Shown: positions 32,636-44,328 of the stretch, one piece after another
Layout: each line of letters opens with the position of its first letter
How positions within the stretch are numbered: position 1 is the stretch's first letter
Assembly: GCA_043228905.1 (NCBI GenBank)
Contig: JBHGNT010000020.1
Coordinates: 1,922,001-1,986,000 of the forward strand
Direction of reading: 5' to 3'
Length of the DNA stretch: 64,000 nucleotides
Origin: Azolla caroliniana
Lineage: Eukaryota > Polypodiophyta
Position numbers and translations under genes: made by a program
The notes under the pieces: generated by a model
Database searches by the model: none
What the model saw: the letters and a program-made list of their open reading frames with translations, nothing else
What the model was told of the DNA's origin: nothing

Positions 32636-35070
32636 TCATTTAAAAATTTAAGCATTTCTTTAATTACCAAGCCAAGCTTTCTTATACAAATGAATTTAGA
32701 CTAGTCAAGACTCAACATAATCATGAAGGCCATTCTCTCCTTTTGTATCACTAAAAGAAGTCTTTGTGCAATTGCCAAGATTTTTGATACAATTGAATCC
32801 AAATTCGAAATTTTCTTTTCCATCTAGATGGAAGTCATCGAGTATATTTGGTGGTAGAGAAATATTATTTTGATTGACGTTTTACCAATTGCTGCTATGG
32901 ACATTGAAATGGTGGAGAATGATCAACTATTGGTAGATACTAACCTTTATACAAAACAATATATTATCCCCTCTAAAGGTTGAATTGCTCCATGAAGTTG
33001 GTTATGCTAATGGTTAGAGATTTTAAGAAAATGAATAGATAATCTATCAATATTTTGAGCTATCAATAGTTTCTCATGGTAAAGCAAGTCCAACCATTTC
33101 TCCACGTTTTACTAACTCATGAATTGTAACAAGAATCGGGTAAATATAGCAATGGCAAACAATACTTTGTTTGAATGGAAATCTTATCTAGTAGTGAACA
33201 TGTCGAATGCTCTATCTTGGTGACTCCAACATTCAACATAGCATGTGACTCAACACCTAAGACCCATGACGAAGGTGAGGTGTGACACCTTTGTGCCAAG
33301 ACCCATATCAGACATATTAGCTGATAAGTGACCAAGTTGCAAGGTGCCAAACCACCCGACCACCCCTTAACAATAGCTTGAGATGGACCCGAACATCCTT
33401 GATGTCCCATACCATCGAAGGTTGATGGCGGTCGCACATGGGTCCTGTGAGGATCGCACATGCTTAGCTAACAAGGGCCATAGCTATAGTTTCATAGTCG
33501 CAACATAAGTGAAGCCTTCTCTCATTACAAGGTAGCTAGCCTTCTTATATAGGTAGAAACCTTTGACCCTAGTGTGTTCAAACTTCACTACTTTATGTGA
33601 AGTGGTCAAGTGATAACAAACTTAATAGTTATCCCACATCGTAGAATTGAATATTACACAATTCATACCCTTGTTACTTTCAGAATTAACCCACATGTAC
33701 TCATCATAAGATTAAGAAAAACTACGGAAAACCTATCTCATGATCATTTATGGTCTTGCATGTAAGAATGTGGGAGGCATATAAATAGTTTATTGAAAGT
33801 TTTATGGGACAAGCAATTATGACCTTGTTGTTTCATTTCTATAGATTAAATGACATGGATGTTTTGGCAAAGTGATCTACACACGAGATCCATGCCATAA
33901 TTGACATGTTAATGACATGGTGATGTACAATAGCTTTAGTGATGGTGCATATCCATACGAAACAAGGAGAAATTTATGTATAATAGGTTTTTGTGATCAA
34001 GAGCCTAATACAACGAGTCTGCATATAGTCTTTTTGTTGGACACATTGGAATAAAGAAGGCTCTATAGTGAGTTTGCAAATATGGATAGGATTATCCGAC
34101 ATAGATAGTACATTTTGGGACTATGCAATACAAGAAAAATGTATGTGTTGCATATATTGGCCAAGTATGTTGTTCCAAATAATAATACACGTTGCATGAA
34201 CTATGCTTGGAGGTTATAAATGGATGAAGGACAAGTGTTGAAGGTCAACAAAGAGTGTACCTGATGTTATGACAAAAATAATTAGTAAATAGGCCTATCA
34301 ATCTCATTAGAACCCACAAGGAATCCGCCTCTCGTTGGGCTACACCACATTGAATCTACCCAAACAAGATTATCGAATAATTGGCGTTAGCTAACCACCA
34401 CCAAACTTGGCTTGATTTCAACTTGTGGCATGACCCACTTTATTTCTCATCGTCAAAGGCATGGTTACTTCCTTACTGGAGCACTCAACCATTAAATACT
34501 ATAAATTAATAAGTAAATAAGAAACAAAACAAGAGAATGCCTTTTGGGCTCACAAAGCACTTTACGCATGTACCAACGAATGACAAACCACATCATCAAT
34601 TCTAACCTCAAGAACAAGGTGGAATCATATATAGATGAGTCATGCCACAACTCATCTTGAGGGGGGTGGGGATAACACATGGGATACGTTGAACTATATT
34701 TGGTCTACTTTAGGTAATATCAATTGTCCTTGAATCCCATCAAGTATTAGGTTGGGACTACCTGGACATGTAGTGTCCAAAGATGACATATCAATAGATG
34801 AATCCAAAGTTACCCTGACTAAAGAATGAAAAGTCATATCTCGAGTTACTCTTACCAAAGAACGAGAAGGCATTATGTTACAGGCATAACCATAACTTAT
34901 CCCATGGTAGTTTCGATAGTAGTTTTCTACACATGAGGATAACAATGTGAGGTTAATTGAGAATGTACAAAAGGGAGGTTTACTTTTAATCGTAGGGATT
35001 GAAACAACCTTTACGAACCAAATGTGAACTTGCTTGTGGGTTTGGCTATAAATATGAGGCAGGTGTCGAA
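32636..35070. other. non-coding region between transporter and element D
   Basis: No convincing gene. A minus-strand frame at 33117-33461 has no known domain. The segment 34859-34935 is an inverted match to 46905-46985 (GATAAGTTATGGTTATGCCT on the complementary strand), probably a dispersed host repeat. A G-rich CTTGAGGGGGGTGGGG at 34657-34672 looks like a polypurine tract but no LTR pair was found. Confidence 0.5.
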
Positions 35071-35377
35071 TACGGGCTTCTAATGGACGTATTCACACCA
35101 TCTCCTTTTGTACATACTAGGCTTAGGCTATTTTTGAAAATAGTGAGAAGGGCAGTTGCCCTAAGTCAGTCAGTATATAAATTGACTTTGTAACCTAGTT
35201 AGTGGTTGTTGCTTTAAGTTGTAATATATACTCTTTACATTGTGCCTAACTGTCTCTCTCTCTCTCTCTCTTCGACTGTACTTGTTATATTGTTTGTCTT
35301 TGCTGCTATAAAAGGTTACGATCTTGTATCCACTGACGATCTTATAGGAGCTTATAGAAGAAGAGTGTCGATCTTGT
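35071..35377 (+). repeat. copia D 5' LTR (homologous core)
   Basis: Begins TACGGGCTTCTAATGGACGT and runs to GTGTCGATCTTGT, with a TATATAA box at 35174-35180 and a CT run. It matches 46161-46462. The true end may extend further right. Confidence 0.75.
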
Positions 35378-35922
35378 AAGAGTACTCCACTGTTCGAAAT
35401 CACCCTTGAAGTAAGTTAATCGATTGTACTTCGACTCCGTGATTGTCATCGCTAAGAGTGAGACCCTTCTCTTGATCAGGCCACATTCGTGCCTCACTCG
35501 GTTAGGCAGAAATCGAATAGGTCATATGACGCTATCTTCTCACTTGCTGTAACCACTCGAAGAAAACACGACTCTAGGGGCAACCCCAATCTGTGTTTCA
35601 TTCGGTTGAACGATATTCGGGAGGACCAGTAGGCTCCGCCCCTCTCATCGTCGCAATTACCCGAAACAGGATCGGCTTGGAAAATCGCACATAATTCGTG
35701 CTGGGAAATCTCGGAAAATCGACATTCAAAATCGAACAATCAAATCCGGGTTCAAGTTGACTAAGTTAGTTGACAGTAGTCACTCCGAATAGGATTCATC
35801 GACATTCGTAATCAACACGACTTGTGTCCAACTTCGGCTAGAATGACATTGAGTGAGCCAAGCTGCTGCACTTCATCACAGTTCGTAGCTAACTCCAAAC
35901 AAAGTCTATTATACCAACACAG

Positions 35923-36739
35923 ATGGCTTCAACATCCGGCTCGTCAGAGATGAGTCTAAGGAAGTTCAACGGATCGAACTTCAACTTCTGGAAGGAGCAG
36001 ATGCAAGACTATTTAATAGTCAAGGGGCAAATTGATTCCATTGAGAATGAAAACCCTCCAGAAGGATACAAGTCGCTTGAATGGGAAAAGCTCGACAGAA
36101 TCGTCCGAGCCACCATTCGGATGCACCTATCGGAGTCCGTGTACTTCACGGTGCAATCGTGTTCGATTGCCTTCCAACTATGGAAGACACTTTTGGACAC
36201 TTACGAAAAGAAGGTCGCCGCCAACAAGATATACCTCATTCAACGTTTTTATAACCTTCGGATGAAAGAGTCTGACTCGGTCCAGGCACACCTGAACGAG
36301 TATGAAAGCTTAAGCTCCCAAATTTCGGCCCAAGGGACGATTATCGAGGATGAACTAAAAGCAATGCTGCTTATGAGTAGTCTTCCTCCTTCGTGGGAAA
36401 CTTTCGTCACAACCGTGTGCAATGCGTCAACAACTGCCATTAAGTACTTTGCTGACTGAAGCGGCTCAGAGAAAATCATTTGCTAACGATTCAGCAAACA
36501 ACGCTTACGTAGTACAAGGTTCGGCCGACCGATTGAACAACTGTGGAAGAGATTCTTCATGGCAGTCGAACAACCAGCAAAGTCGGAGCAAGTCACGGGA
36601 TAATCGAGTATGCAACTACTGCAAGAAACCCAGACACATCAAAGCTGATTGCCGTGCACTCAAGGCCAAAAATGATAAGGCTCAACGAGCCGAGTAGAAG
36701 AGTGGCCGACATGAGGAGATCAACTACATCAGCTCTTCG
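35923..36739 (+). pseudogene. copia D gag
   Basis: MASTSGSSEMSLRKFNGSNF opens a UBN2-type Gag with FQLWKTLLDTYEKK and SLPPSWETFVTTV. A frameshift near 36430 moves the frame, which then carries a zinc knuckle CNYCKKPRHIKADC (C-x2-C-x4-H-x4-C). It is cut at 36739 by the E LTR. Confidence 0.82.
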
Positions 36740-37414
36740 TGTTGGGATTACGGTCCCTCCGGATGGGATGGTCGGATGTCCGGGAATCGGGAATGAAGAC
36801 CCGAATGATGAAGACCCCGGCTACGGAGTCGGATGATGAAGACCCCGGCTACGGATGATGAAGACCCCGGCTACGGAGCCGGATGATGAAGACCCCGGTT
36901 ACGGAGCCAGATGATGAAGACCCCGGCTACGGAGCCGGATGACGAATGTACCCGGAGAGAGATCCGGATGCGGGGACATATTTGTGAATATGTTTGCCAA
37001 GGGCCCTTGAGGCTATATTTGTAAATAGCCCGAAAGTCATATGTGTATAAATATGACTTAGGGCAAACAGTTTTGGTTGTTGCTCATTTTTCTGTTTTCA
37101 CTTAGAGGGAGTGAAGAGAGCAGCCGAGAGAGAGAGTGAGAGAGAGAGACGAAGAGGTCGCTGCCTCTGTGTATTACCGCCGCTTGTGGCGAAGATAGTG
37201 AGCTCAAGGTTGTTGCCTTGTAGCTTCACCATTGTACATCTCTGTTTGTAGTGCTAGTTGGAGTTTGAGGACTCCCGTGGTTTTTCCCATTTAGGGTTTT
37301 CCACGTAAAACATCCAGTGTACCCTTCTCTCTATTGTCTTCGTGCATTTTGTATTTCCTGTTTTCTGTGAGTTAATCCTATTCCACGGTTGTGGCCGAGC
37401 ACCGTTGTACAACA
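36740..37414 (+). repeat. copia E 5' LTR
   Basis: 675 bp, TGTTGGGATTACGGTCCCTC to GTTGTACAACA. Contains about five tandem units of GATGAAGACCCCGGCTACGG (36799-36940), a TATAAATA box at 37046-37053 and a GA-rich leader. Confidence 0.92.
37046..37053 (+). promoter_or_regulatory. TATA box of E LTR promoter
   Basis: TATAAATA, conserved in F and H LTRs in the corresponding place. Confidence 0.6.
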
Positions 37415-37416
37415 TT

Positions 37417-37428
37417 TGGTATCAGAGC
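37417..37428 (+). other. copia E primer binding site (initiator tRNA-Met)
   Basis: TGGTATCAGAGC two bases after the LTR. Confidence 0.92.
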
Positions 37429-37444
37429 GACGGTAACACAGAAA

Positions 37445-40400
37445 ATGGAAGGCGGCAGTAGCGGGCAGCCGGGGATGATGGTGCTGAATGCGCAGAACTA
37501 CGCCGACTGGAAGATAAAGATGGAGGATCTGCTCATTGTTCGGGACCTGTATGAACCGATCGACAGGTCGGAAATACCCAAGGGGGTACTTGAGACGGAA
37601 TGGAGGCTTCTGAACCGGAAAGCCGTTGCAACCATTCGGCAATACGTCGACGTGAGCGTTCTACAACACGTGGCGAACGACACCAACGCATATGAGATGT
37701 GGCGGAAGCTGTCGGGCCTCTACGAGAGGAAGAATGCGTTGAACCGGACCTCCCTGATGAGGAAGATAGTGAACCTCAAGTACCGGGACGGCGAGAGTAT
37801 GGTGGAACACGTAAGCACGTTCATGGGATTCGTGAACCAGCTTGCGGCGATCAAGTTTCCGTTGGAGGATGCAATGCAAGCCATCATCCTGATGTGTACA
37901 TTGCCGGAAAGCTGGGAGAACTTGGTGGTGACTCTCAGCACCTCCTGCACCGAAGATAACTTGTCCCTACAAACGGTAAAGACAAGTATTTTGAACGAAG
38001 AAGCGCGTCGGAGAGATAAAGAACCGGCCTCCGACTCGAAGGCGCTGCTTACCGAATCGGAATGGGGAAGACAACGGAACCGGAGTCCGCAAAGACGGGA
38101 GAAGTCGGGGACCCGGTCGCAGTCAAGAGGAAGGCCCACATGCTTCCACTGTGGGAAGCCGGGGCACTTCCGGAAGAATTGTCGGCATTACCGAAAAGAC
38201 AACGGAGCCGACGACACTGATTCGAAGAAGTCACCGGAGCGAAACGGTGCATACCGGGGAGCCATGGACCGGAGAGGTCCGGATCGGCGAGGGCAGGACC
38301 GGAAAGGAACGACGGCACTCGCGGCAAGTGAAGAAGAGATAATGCTCATTACCGAAGAGAGGGAGGTGAACCTTGCCGGTGAAGAGATGACCTGGGTGGT
38401 CGATTCCGGAGCGTCGTTCCACCTGACCCCGGAGAAGAAATACTTCTCATCCTACACAGCCGGTGAGCACGGCTGTGTCCGGATGGGAAATGAAGGTACA
38501 TGCCGGATTGCCGGCATAGGAGACGTGTGGCTGAAGACATCAACCGGATGCAAGATGCTGCTGAAGGATGTTCGACACGTTCCGGAGGTTCGATTGAACC
38601 TGATTTCGGCCGGGAGGCTAGACGATGAAGGCTACACGGGTAGCATCCGGAACGGTGTCATGAAGTTCAGCAAAGGGAGCCTGATAGTGGCTCGGGCCCG
38701 GAAGGTCAACACACTGTACCTGATGAATTCCCGGCTATGTCCGGAGGAGCTGAACGTGGCAGCTGACACTACCGGTGAGCTGTGGCACAAGAGACTGTGC
38801 CACATGAGCGAGAAGGGGATGAAGAGGCTTGCAGAAGACAACCTTATTCCAGTGAAGCATGTGCATCTGGAGAAGTGCACCGATTGCCTGGCCGGTAAGC
38901 AGAACCGAGCCTCCTTCCACTCAAGGCCACCGACGAGACGTAGCGCACCATTGGAGTTGGTGCACACTGACGTGTGTCAAGTAGAAACAAAGTCACATGG
39001 CGGAGCCCAGTACTTCGTGACATTCATTGATGACCACAGCCGGAAGCTGTGGACGGCACCGTTGAAGACAAAGGACCAAGTATTGTCCGTCTTCAAAGAA
39101 CTCCATGCGAGAGTGGAAAGGGAATCCGGCAAGAAGCTGAAAGCGATACGAGCTGATAACGGAGGGGAATACCGGGGGCAGTTCGAGGAGTACTGTCGCT
39201 CGAAGGGAATCCGGCTCGAGTTTACTGTGCCGAAGACGCCGGAACTGAACGGGCTGGCCGAGAGGATGAACCGGACCATAATGGAGAGGGTCCGGAGTAT
39301 GCTGGCGCATGCGAAATTACCCAAGGGGTTTTGGGCTGAGGCAATGTCGACGGCGACATACGTGATAAACAGATCACCCTCAGTACCTTTGGACGGAGAC
39401 ACGCCGCAGAGAGTGTGGACCGGTAGGGAATTATCCTACCGGCATCTGAAGGTGTTCGGGTGTCTCGCATATGTGCATGTTGCAAAGGACCGGAGAGGAA
39501 AGCTAGATCCAAAGACCCGGCCATGCATATTCCTCGGTTACGGCGATGACGAGTTCGGCTACCGAGTATGGGACCCGGTCGACAAAAAGATATTCCGGAG
39601 TCGTGATATCATCTTCATGGAGGACAAGACACTCGCCGACTGGGAGTCGGAGAAGAAGATGAAGAGCTCCAAGTCGACCGGTGAGGATCAACTCTACGAG
39701 GAGCAGTCCCGACCGGCAAGGGACCGGTTAGCACTCGAGGATCCGGCCGAAGACGGTGAAGAAACAGAACCGGCTGAGGAAGATGAAACTGATACCGGAA
39801 CCGGCCCCCATCCCGAAATGGATTCGGATGAAGAGGAAACGGAAGGGCCGGTTACCGAAGCTCCGGAACGGAGATATCCTCTAAGAGAGAGAAGGGCCCC
39901 CCGGAGATTTCCGGAACCAGAGCACGTGCTGCTAACCGACGAAGGGGAGCCGGAGAGCTTTGAAGAAGCAAAGCTTGACACCCATAGCCGCAGGTGGTTA
40001 AGTGCCATGCAGGAGGAGATGGATTCCCTGCATGAGAACCACACATATGAACTTGTGGAGTTGCCGAAAGGAAAGCGGGCACTTCGAAACAAGTGGGTGT
40101 TCAAGCTGAAACCGGGAGATGCCGGAAACCCCCCGAGATACAAAGCCAGGATCGTGGTGAAGGGGTTCCAGCAGAAGAAGGGCGTCGACTTCGACGAGAT
40201 ATTTGCCCCGGTAGTGAAGATGATCTCCATCCGGACGGTGCTGAGCATAGCGGCAAGCATGGACCTCGAGGTAGAACAGATGGACGTGAAGACGGCATTC
40301 CTTCACGGTGACCTCGAAGAAGAGATCTACATGCAGCAACCGGAAGGATTCGAGAAGAAAGGGAAGGAGCACTTGGTATGCCGGTTGAAGAAGAGCCTTT

Positions 40401-41308
40401 ACGGGCTGAAGCAGGCTCCCCGGCAATGGTACCGGAAGTTCGACTCCTTCATGACCGACGAAGGGTACCACAAAACGCAGTCCGATCACTGCGTGTTTGT
40501 GAAGAAGTTCGAAGGAGGAGACTTTCTAATACTCCTCCTGTACGTGGACGACATGTTGATCGTCGGACGGGACCAGGTCAAGATACGGATGCTGAAGAAA
40601 GCGCTTCACCGAACCTTCTCAATGAAGGACCTGGGTCCGGCGAGGCAAATACTAGGGATGCACATCATCCGGGACCGGAAGAAGAAGCAGTTGTGGCTGT
40701 CACAGGAGAAGTACGTGACAAAGGTGCTTCACCGGTTCAACATGTCGGAAGCAAGACCGGTCGGGTCAACCCTCCCGGCAAACTGCAAGTTGTCCAGCAA
40801 GCAAAGCCCCAAGACAAAGGCTGAGAAGGAGGACATGATGAAAGTACCATATGCCTCTGCCGTCGGAAGCTTGATGTACGCAATGGTGTGTACAATACCG
40901 GACATAGGATATGCAGTCGGAGTGGTGAGCCGGTACATGAGCAATCCCGGCAAAGAGCACTGGAACGCGGCCAAGTGGATACTCCGATACCTGAAGGGCA
41001 CGACAAACGTGTGCCTCCGATTCGGCTCCGGTAAGCCCGAACTCGACGGCTTTACCGATTCGGATATGTCGGCTGATGCAGATACCAGCCGGTCCACATC
41101 AGGGTATGTGATGACGTATGCAGGGGGAGCTGTTTCGTGGCAGTCGAGGCTGCAGAAGACGGTTGCGTTGTCAACCACGGAGGCGGAGTACATGGCGGCT
41201 GTTGAAGCCGGCAAGGAAATAATATGGATGAAGGACTTCATTAGAGAGCTCGGTATCCGGCAGGAGGAGTACCGAGTACTCTGCGGTCAGATGCCATCCA
41301 CCTTGTGA
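37445..41308 (+). CDS. copia E gag-pol polyprotein (frameshifted at the RNase H end)
   Basis: An open frame of 1287 residues from MEGGSSGQPGMMVLNAQNYA. Order: Gag with zinc knuckle CFHCGKPGHFRKNC (233-246); protease VVDSGASFHL (Asp 320); pre-integrase WHKRLCHMSEKG; integrase triad Asp 509, Asp 571 and Glu 606 with D-35-E spacing; RT with YVDD at 1033-1036; RNase H with FTDSDMSADADTSRSTSGYV and STTEAEYMAA. Compared with H, a net loss of 4 bases at about 41270-41290 removes YCDSQ, which carries an RNase H catalytic Asp, and shifts the frame. The ATG was chosen as the first after the primer site; upstream codons to 37391 overlap the LTR. Probably non-functional only because of this late lesion. 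Confidence 0.92.
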   Translation: MEGGSSGQPGMMVLNAQNYADWKIKMEDLLIVRDLYEPIDRSEIPKGVLETEWRLLNRKAVATIRQYVDVSVLQHVANDTNAYEMWRKLSGLYERKNALNRTSLMRKIVNLKYRDGESMVEHVSTFMGFVNQLAAIKFPLEDAMQAIILMCTLPESWENLVVTLSTSCTEDNLSLQTVKTSILNEEARRRDKEPASDSKALLTESEWGRQRNRSPQRREKSGTRSQSRGRPTCFHCGKPGHFRKNCRHYRKDNGADDTDSKKSPERNGAYRGAMDRRGPDRRGQDRKGTTALAASEEEIMLITEEREVNLAGEEMTWVVDSGASFHLTPEKKYFSSYTAGEHGCVRMGNEGTCRIAGIGDVWLKTSTGCKMLLKDVRHVPEVRLNLISAGRLDDEGYTGSIRNGVMKFSKGSLIVARARKVNTLYLMNSRLCPEELNVAADTTGELWHKRLCHMSEKGMKRLAEDNLIPVKHVHLEKCTDCLAGKQNRASFHSRPPTRRSAPLELVHTDVCQVETKSHGGAQYFVTFIDDHSRKLWTAPLKTKDQVLSVFKELHARVERESGKKLKAIRADNGGEYRGQFEEYCRSKGIRLEFTVPKTPELNGLAERMNRTIMERVRSMLAHAKLPKGFWAEAMSTATYVINRSPSVPLDGDTPQRVWTGRELSYRHLKVFGCLAYVHVAKDRRGKLDPKTRPCIFLGYGDDEFGYRVWDPVDKKIFRSRDIIFMEDKTLADWESEKKMKSSKSTGEDQLYEEQSRPARDRLALEDPAEDGEETEPAEEDETDTGTGPHPEMDSDEEETEGPVTEAPERRYPLRERRAPRRFPEPEHVLLTDEGEPESFEEAKLDTHSRRWLSAMQEEMDSLHENHTYELVELPKGKRALRNKWVFKLKPGDAGNPPRYKARIVVKGFQQKKGVDFDEIFAPVVKMISIRTVLSIAASMDLEVEQMDVKTAFLHGDLEEEIYMQQPEGFEKKGKEHLVCRLKKSLYGLKQAPRQWYRKFDSFMTDEGYHKTQSDHCVFVKKFEGGDFLILLLYVDDMLIVGRDQVKIRMLKKALHRTFSMKDLGPARQILGMHIIRDRKKKQLWLSQEKYVTKVLHRFNMSEARPVGSTLPANCKLSSKQSPKTKAEKEDMMKVPYASAVGSLMYAMVCTIPDIGYAVGVVSRYMSNPGKEHWNAAKWILRYLKGTTNVCLRFGSGKPELDGFTDSDMSADADTSRSTSGYVMTYAGGAVSWQSRLQKTVALSTTEAEYMAAVEAGKEIIWMKDFIRELGIRQEEYRVLCGQMPSTL

Positions 41309-41514
41309 AGAACGCGGCCTATCACTCCCGAACGAAGCACATCCAGCGAAGATATCACTGGATCCGGGAAAGGATAGAAGACCAGGAATTCGTGCTGACG
41401 AAGATCCACACGGACGAGAACGGGTCAGATATGCTGACCAAAGTGCTCACACCCGACAAGCTGGAAGCGTGCTGGAAGAGGGTCGGACTGGAAAGACATC
41501 CCATGCCGAAGTGA
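41305..41514 (+). pseudogene. copia E RNase H C-terminal fragment
   Basis: Continues the polyprotein in another frame: KNAAYHSRTKHIQRRYHWIRE to the natural end LERHPMPK and a stop at 41512-41514. Confidence 0.88.
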
Positions 41515-41524
41515 AGGGGGAGTT
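41513..41524 (+). other. copia E polypurine tract
   Basis: GAAGGGGGAGTT immediately precedes TGTTGGG of the 3' LTR. Confidence 0.85.
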
Positions 41525-41570
41525 TGTTGGGATTACGGTCCCTCCGGATGGGATGGTCAGATGTCCGGGA
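41525..41570 (+). repeat. copia E 3' LTR, first 46 bp only
   Basis: Matches the start of the 5' LTR until the N run begins. Confidence 0.88.
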
Positions 41571-41670
41571 NNNNNNNNNNNNNNNNNNNNNNNNNNNNNN
41601 NNNNNNNNNNNNNNNNNNNNNNNNNNNNNNNNNNNNNNNNNNNNNNNNNNNNNNNNNNNNNNNNNNNNNN
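41571..41670. other. assembly gap (100 N)
   Basis: Exactly 100 N, the usual symbol for a gap of unknown size. It separates two oppositely oriented E-family copies and hides the E 3' LTR, its right target site, the 3' half of F and possibly part of D. Confidence 0.95.
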
Positions 41671-42966
41671 ATACTTCCCTACCGGTCCACACTCTCTGCG
41701 GCGTGTCTCCGTCCAAAGGTACTGAGGGTGATCTGTTTATCAGCGTATGTCGCCGTCGACATTGCCTCAGCCCAAAACCCCTTGGGTAATTTCGCATGCG
41801 CCAACATACTCCGGACCCTCTCCATTATGGGTCCGGTTCATCCTCTCGGCCAGCCCGTTCAGTTTCGGCGTCTTCGGCACAGTAAACTCGAGCCGGATTC
41901 CCTTCGAGCGACAGTACTCCTCGAACTGCCCCCGGTATTCCCCTCCGTTATCAGCTCGTATCGCTTTCAGCTTCTTGCCGGATTCCCTTTCCACTCTCGC
42001 GTGGAGTTCTTTGAAGACGCACAACACTTGGTCCTTTGTCTTCAACGGTGCCGTCCACAGCTTCCGGCTGTGGTCATCAATGAATGTTGCGAAGTACTGG
42101 GCTCCGCCATGTGACTTCGTTTCTACTTGACACACGTCAGTGTACACCAACTCCAATGGTGCGCTACGTCTCGTCGGTGGCCTTGAGTGGAAGGAGGTTC
42201 GGTTCTGCTTACCGGCCAGGCAATCGGTGCACTTCTCCAGGTGCACATGCTTCACTGGAATAAGGTTGTCTTCTGCAAGCCTCTTCATCCCCTTCTCACT
42301 CATGTGGCACAGTCTCTTGTGCCACAGCTCACCGGCAGTGTCGGTTGCCACGTTCAACTCCTCCGGACACAACCAGGCATTTATAAGGTACAGTGTGTTG
42401 ACTTTCCGGGCCCGAGCCACTATCAGGCTCCCCTTGCTGAACTTCATTACGCAGTTCCGGATGCTACCTGTGTAGCCTTCATCGTCTAGCCTCCCGGCAG
42501 AAATCAGGTTCAATCGAACCTCCGGAACGTGTCGGACATCCTTCAGCAACATTTTGCATCCGGTCGAGGTTGTCAACCACACGTCTCCTATGCCGGCAAT
42601 CCGGCACGTACCCTCATTTCCCATCCGAACACAGCCATGCTTACCGCCTATGTAGGATGAGAAGTATCTTCTTTCCGGGGTCAGGTGGAACGACGCTCCG
42701 GAATCGACCACCCAGGTAGTCTCATCGCCGGCAATGTTTAGTTCACCTTCTTCGGTGATGAGCATGATCTCCTCTTCACTTGCCGCGAGTGCCGTCGTTC
42801 CTTTCCGGTCCTGCCCTCGCCGATCCGAACCATTCCGGTCCGTGGCTCCCCGGTAAGCACCATTCCGTTCCGAAGACTTCTTCGAATCGGTGTCGTCGGC
42901 TCCTTGTCTTTTCGGTAATGCCGACAATTCTTTTGGAAGTGCCCCGGCTTCCCACAGTGGAAGCAT
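41671..42966 (-). pseudogene. copia F protease and integrase (partial)
   Basis: Protease WVVDSGASFHLTP, pre-integrase WHKRLCHMSEKGMKRL, integrase core up to LNGLAERMNRT, then a 1-bp insertion (ATGGGTCCGG for ATGGTCCGG) near 41829 shifts the frame. The continuation toward FWAEA reaches the gap. Confidence 0.87.
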
Positions 42967-43661
42967 GTGGGCCTTCCTCTTGACTGCGACCGGGTCCCCG
43001 ACTTCTCCCGTCTTTGCGGACTCCGGTTCCGTTGTCTTCCCCGATCCGATTCGGTAAGCAACATCTTCGGATCGGAGGCCGGTTCTTTATCTCTCCGACG
43101 TGCTTCTTCGTTCAAAATGCTTGTCTTTACCGTTTGTAGGGACAAGCTATCTTCGGTGCAGGAGGTGCTGAGGGTCACCACCAAGTTCTCTCAGCTTTCC
43201 GGCAATGTACACATCAGCATGATGGCTTGCATTGCATCCTCCAACGGGAACTTGATCGCCGCAAGCTGGTTCACGAATCCCATGAACGTGCTTACGTGTT
43301 CCACCATACTCTCGCCGTCCCGGTACTTGAGGTTCACTATCTTCCTCATCAGGGAGGTCCGGTTCAGCGCATTCTTCCTCTCGTAGAGGCCCGACAGCTT
43401 CCGCCACATCTCATATGCGTTGGTGTCGTTCGCCACGTGTTGTAGAACGCTCACGTCGACGTATTGCCGAATGGTTGCAACGGCTTTCCGGTTCAGAAGC
43501 CTCCATTCCGTCTCAAGTACCCCCTTGGGTATTTCCGACCTGTCGATCGGTTCATACAGGTCCCGAACAATGAGCAGATCCTCCATCTTTATCTTCCAGT
43601 CGGCGTAGTTCTGTGCATTCAGCACCATCATCCCCGGCTGCCCGCTGCTGCCGCCTTCCAT
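42738..43661 (-). pseudogene. copia F gag
   Basis: MEGGSSGQPGMMVLNAQNYA to CTLPES, then TGA where E has TGG (Trp of ESWENL), then an open continuation through the zinc knuckle CFHCGKPGHFQKNC. A frameshift near 42900-42920 separates it from the protease frame. Confidence 0.87.
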
Positions 43662-43677
43662 TCTCTGCACTGCAGTC

Positions 43678-43689
43678 GCTCTGATACCA
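43678..43689 (-). other. copia F primer binding site (initiator tRNA-Met)
   Basis: Plus-strand GCTCTGATACCA, that is TGGTATCAGAGC in element orientation. Confidence 0.92.
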
Positions 43690-43692
43690 GAT

Positions 43693-44328
43693 TGTTAGAA
43701 ATTGACGCTTTCAAAACCTTCACCTCTCGGCCACAACCGAGGAAACACGAATCAATGCAGCAGTAAATCGAAAACACAGAGAGAGACTCGAATGCACAGG
43801 GTTTAGCGTGGAAAACCCTAGACGGGGAAAAACCACGGGAGTGGCAAGACTCCAACTATCACTATACGCAGGGAATGTACAATGGCGAGCTGCAAGGCGA
43901 CGACCTTGAGCTCGCTGTCCTCGCCATAGGCGGCGGTATTACACAGAGGCGTCGACCTCTTCCTTTCTCTCTCTCTCACTCTCTCTCTCGGCTGCTCTCA
44001 CTTCGCTCCCTCTAAGTGGAAAACAGAAAAATGAGCAACAACCACAAAACTGTTTGCCCTAAGTCATATTTATACACATATGACTTTCGGGCTATTTACA
44101 AATATAGCCTCGAGGGCCCTTGGCAAACATATTCACAAATATGTCCCCGCATCCGGATCTCTCTCCGGGTACATTCGTCATCCGGTTCCGTAGCCGGGGT
44201 CTTCATCATCCGGATCCGAAACCGGGTCTTCATCATCCGGTTCCGATACCGGGTACTCCTCAGTCGGGTCTTCATTCCCGATTCCCGGACATCTGACCAT
44301 CCCATCCGGAGGGACCGTAATCCCAACA
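43693..44328 (-). repeat. copia F 5' LTR
   Basis: 636 bp, the E-type LTR inverted, ending on the plus strand with GTAATCCCAACA. It has fewer of the short tandem CATCCGG units than E or H. Confidence 0.9.

Larger units (their letters stand above)
36740..41570 (+). mobile_element. Ty1/copia retrotransposon E (right LTR runs into the N gap)
   Basis: 5' LTR 36740-37414, primer site, a nearly continuous gag-pol, polypurine tract and the start of the 3' LTR at 41525, which is lost in the N run from 41571. The left flank is CTTCG; the right flank is not in the sequence. It lies inside D. The long open frame suggests a recent insertion. Confidence 0.92.
41671..44328 (-). mobile_element. Ty1/copia retrotransposon F, E-family, minus strand, 5' half only
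   Basis: 5' LTR at 43693-44328, primer site at 43678-43689, gag, protease and most of the integrase; RT and RNase H fall in or beyond the gap. The sequence is close to E and H. Confidence 0.9.

Noticed and set aside
33117-33461. 114-codon minus-strand frame
   Set aside because: No conserved motif; composition resembles surrounding non-coding DNA.
34657-34672. CTTGAGGGGGGTGGGG as a polypurine tract of another retrotransposon
   Set aside because: No LTR pair, TG-CA boundary or pol remnant could be found around it.
41447-41797. Frames translating through the N run
   Set aside because: They join two oppositely oriented elements through unknown bases.
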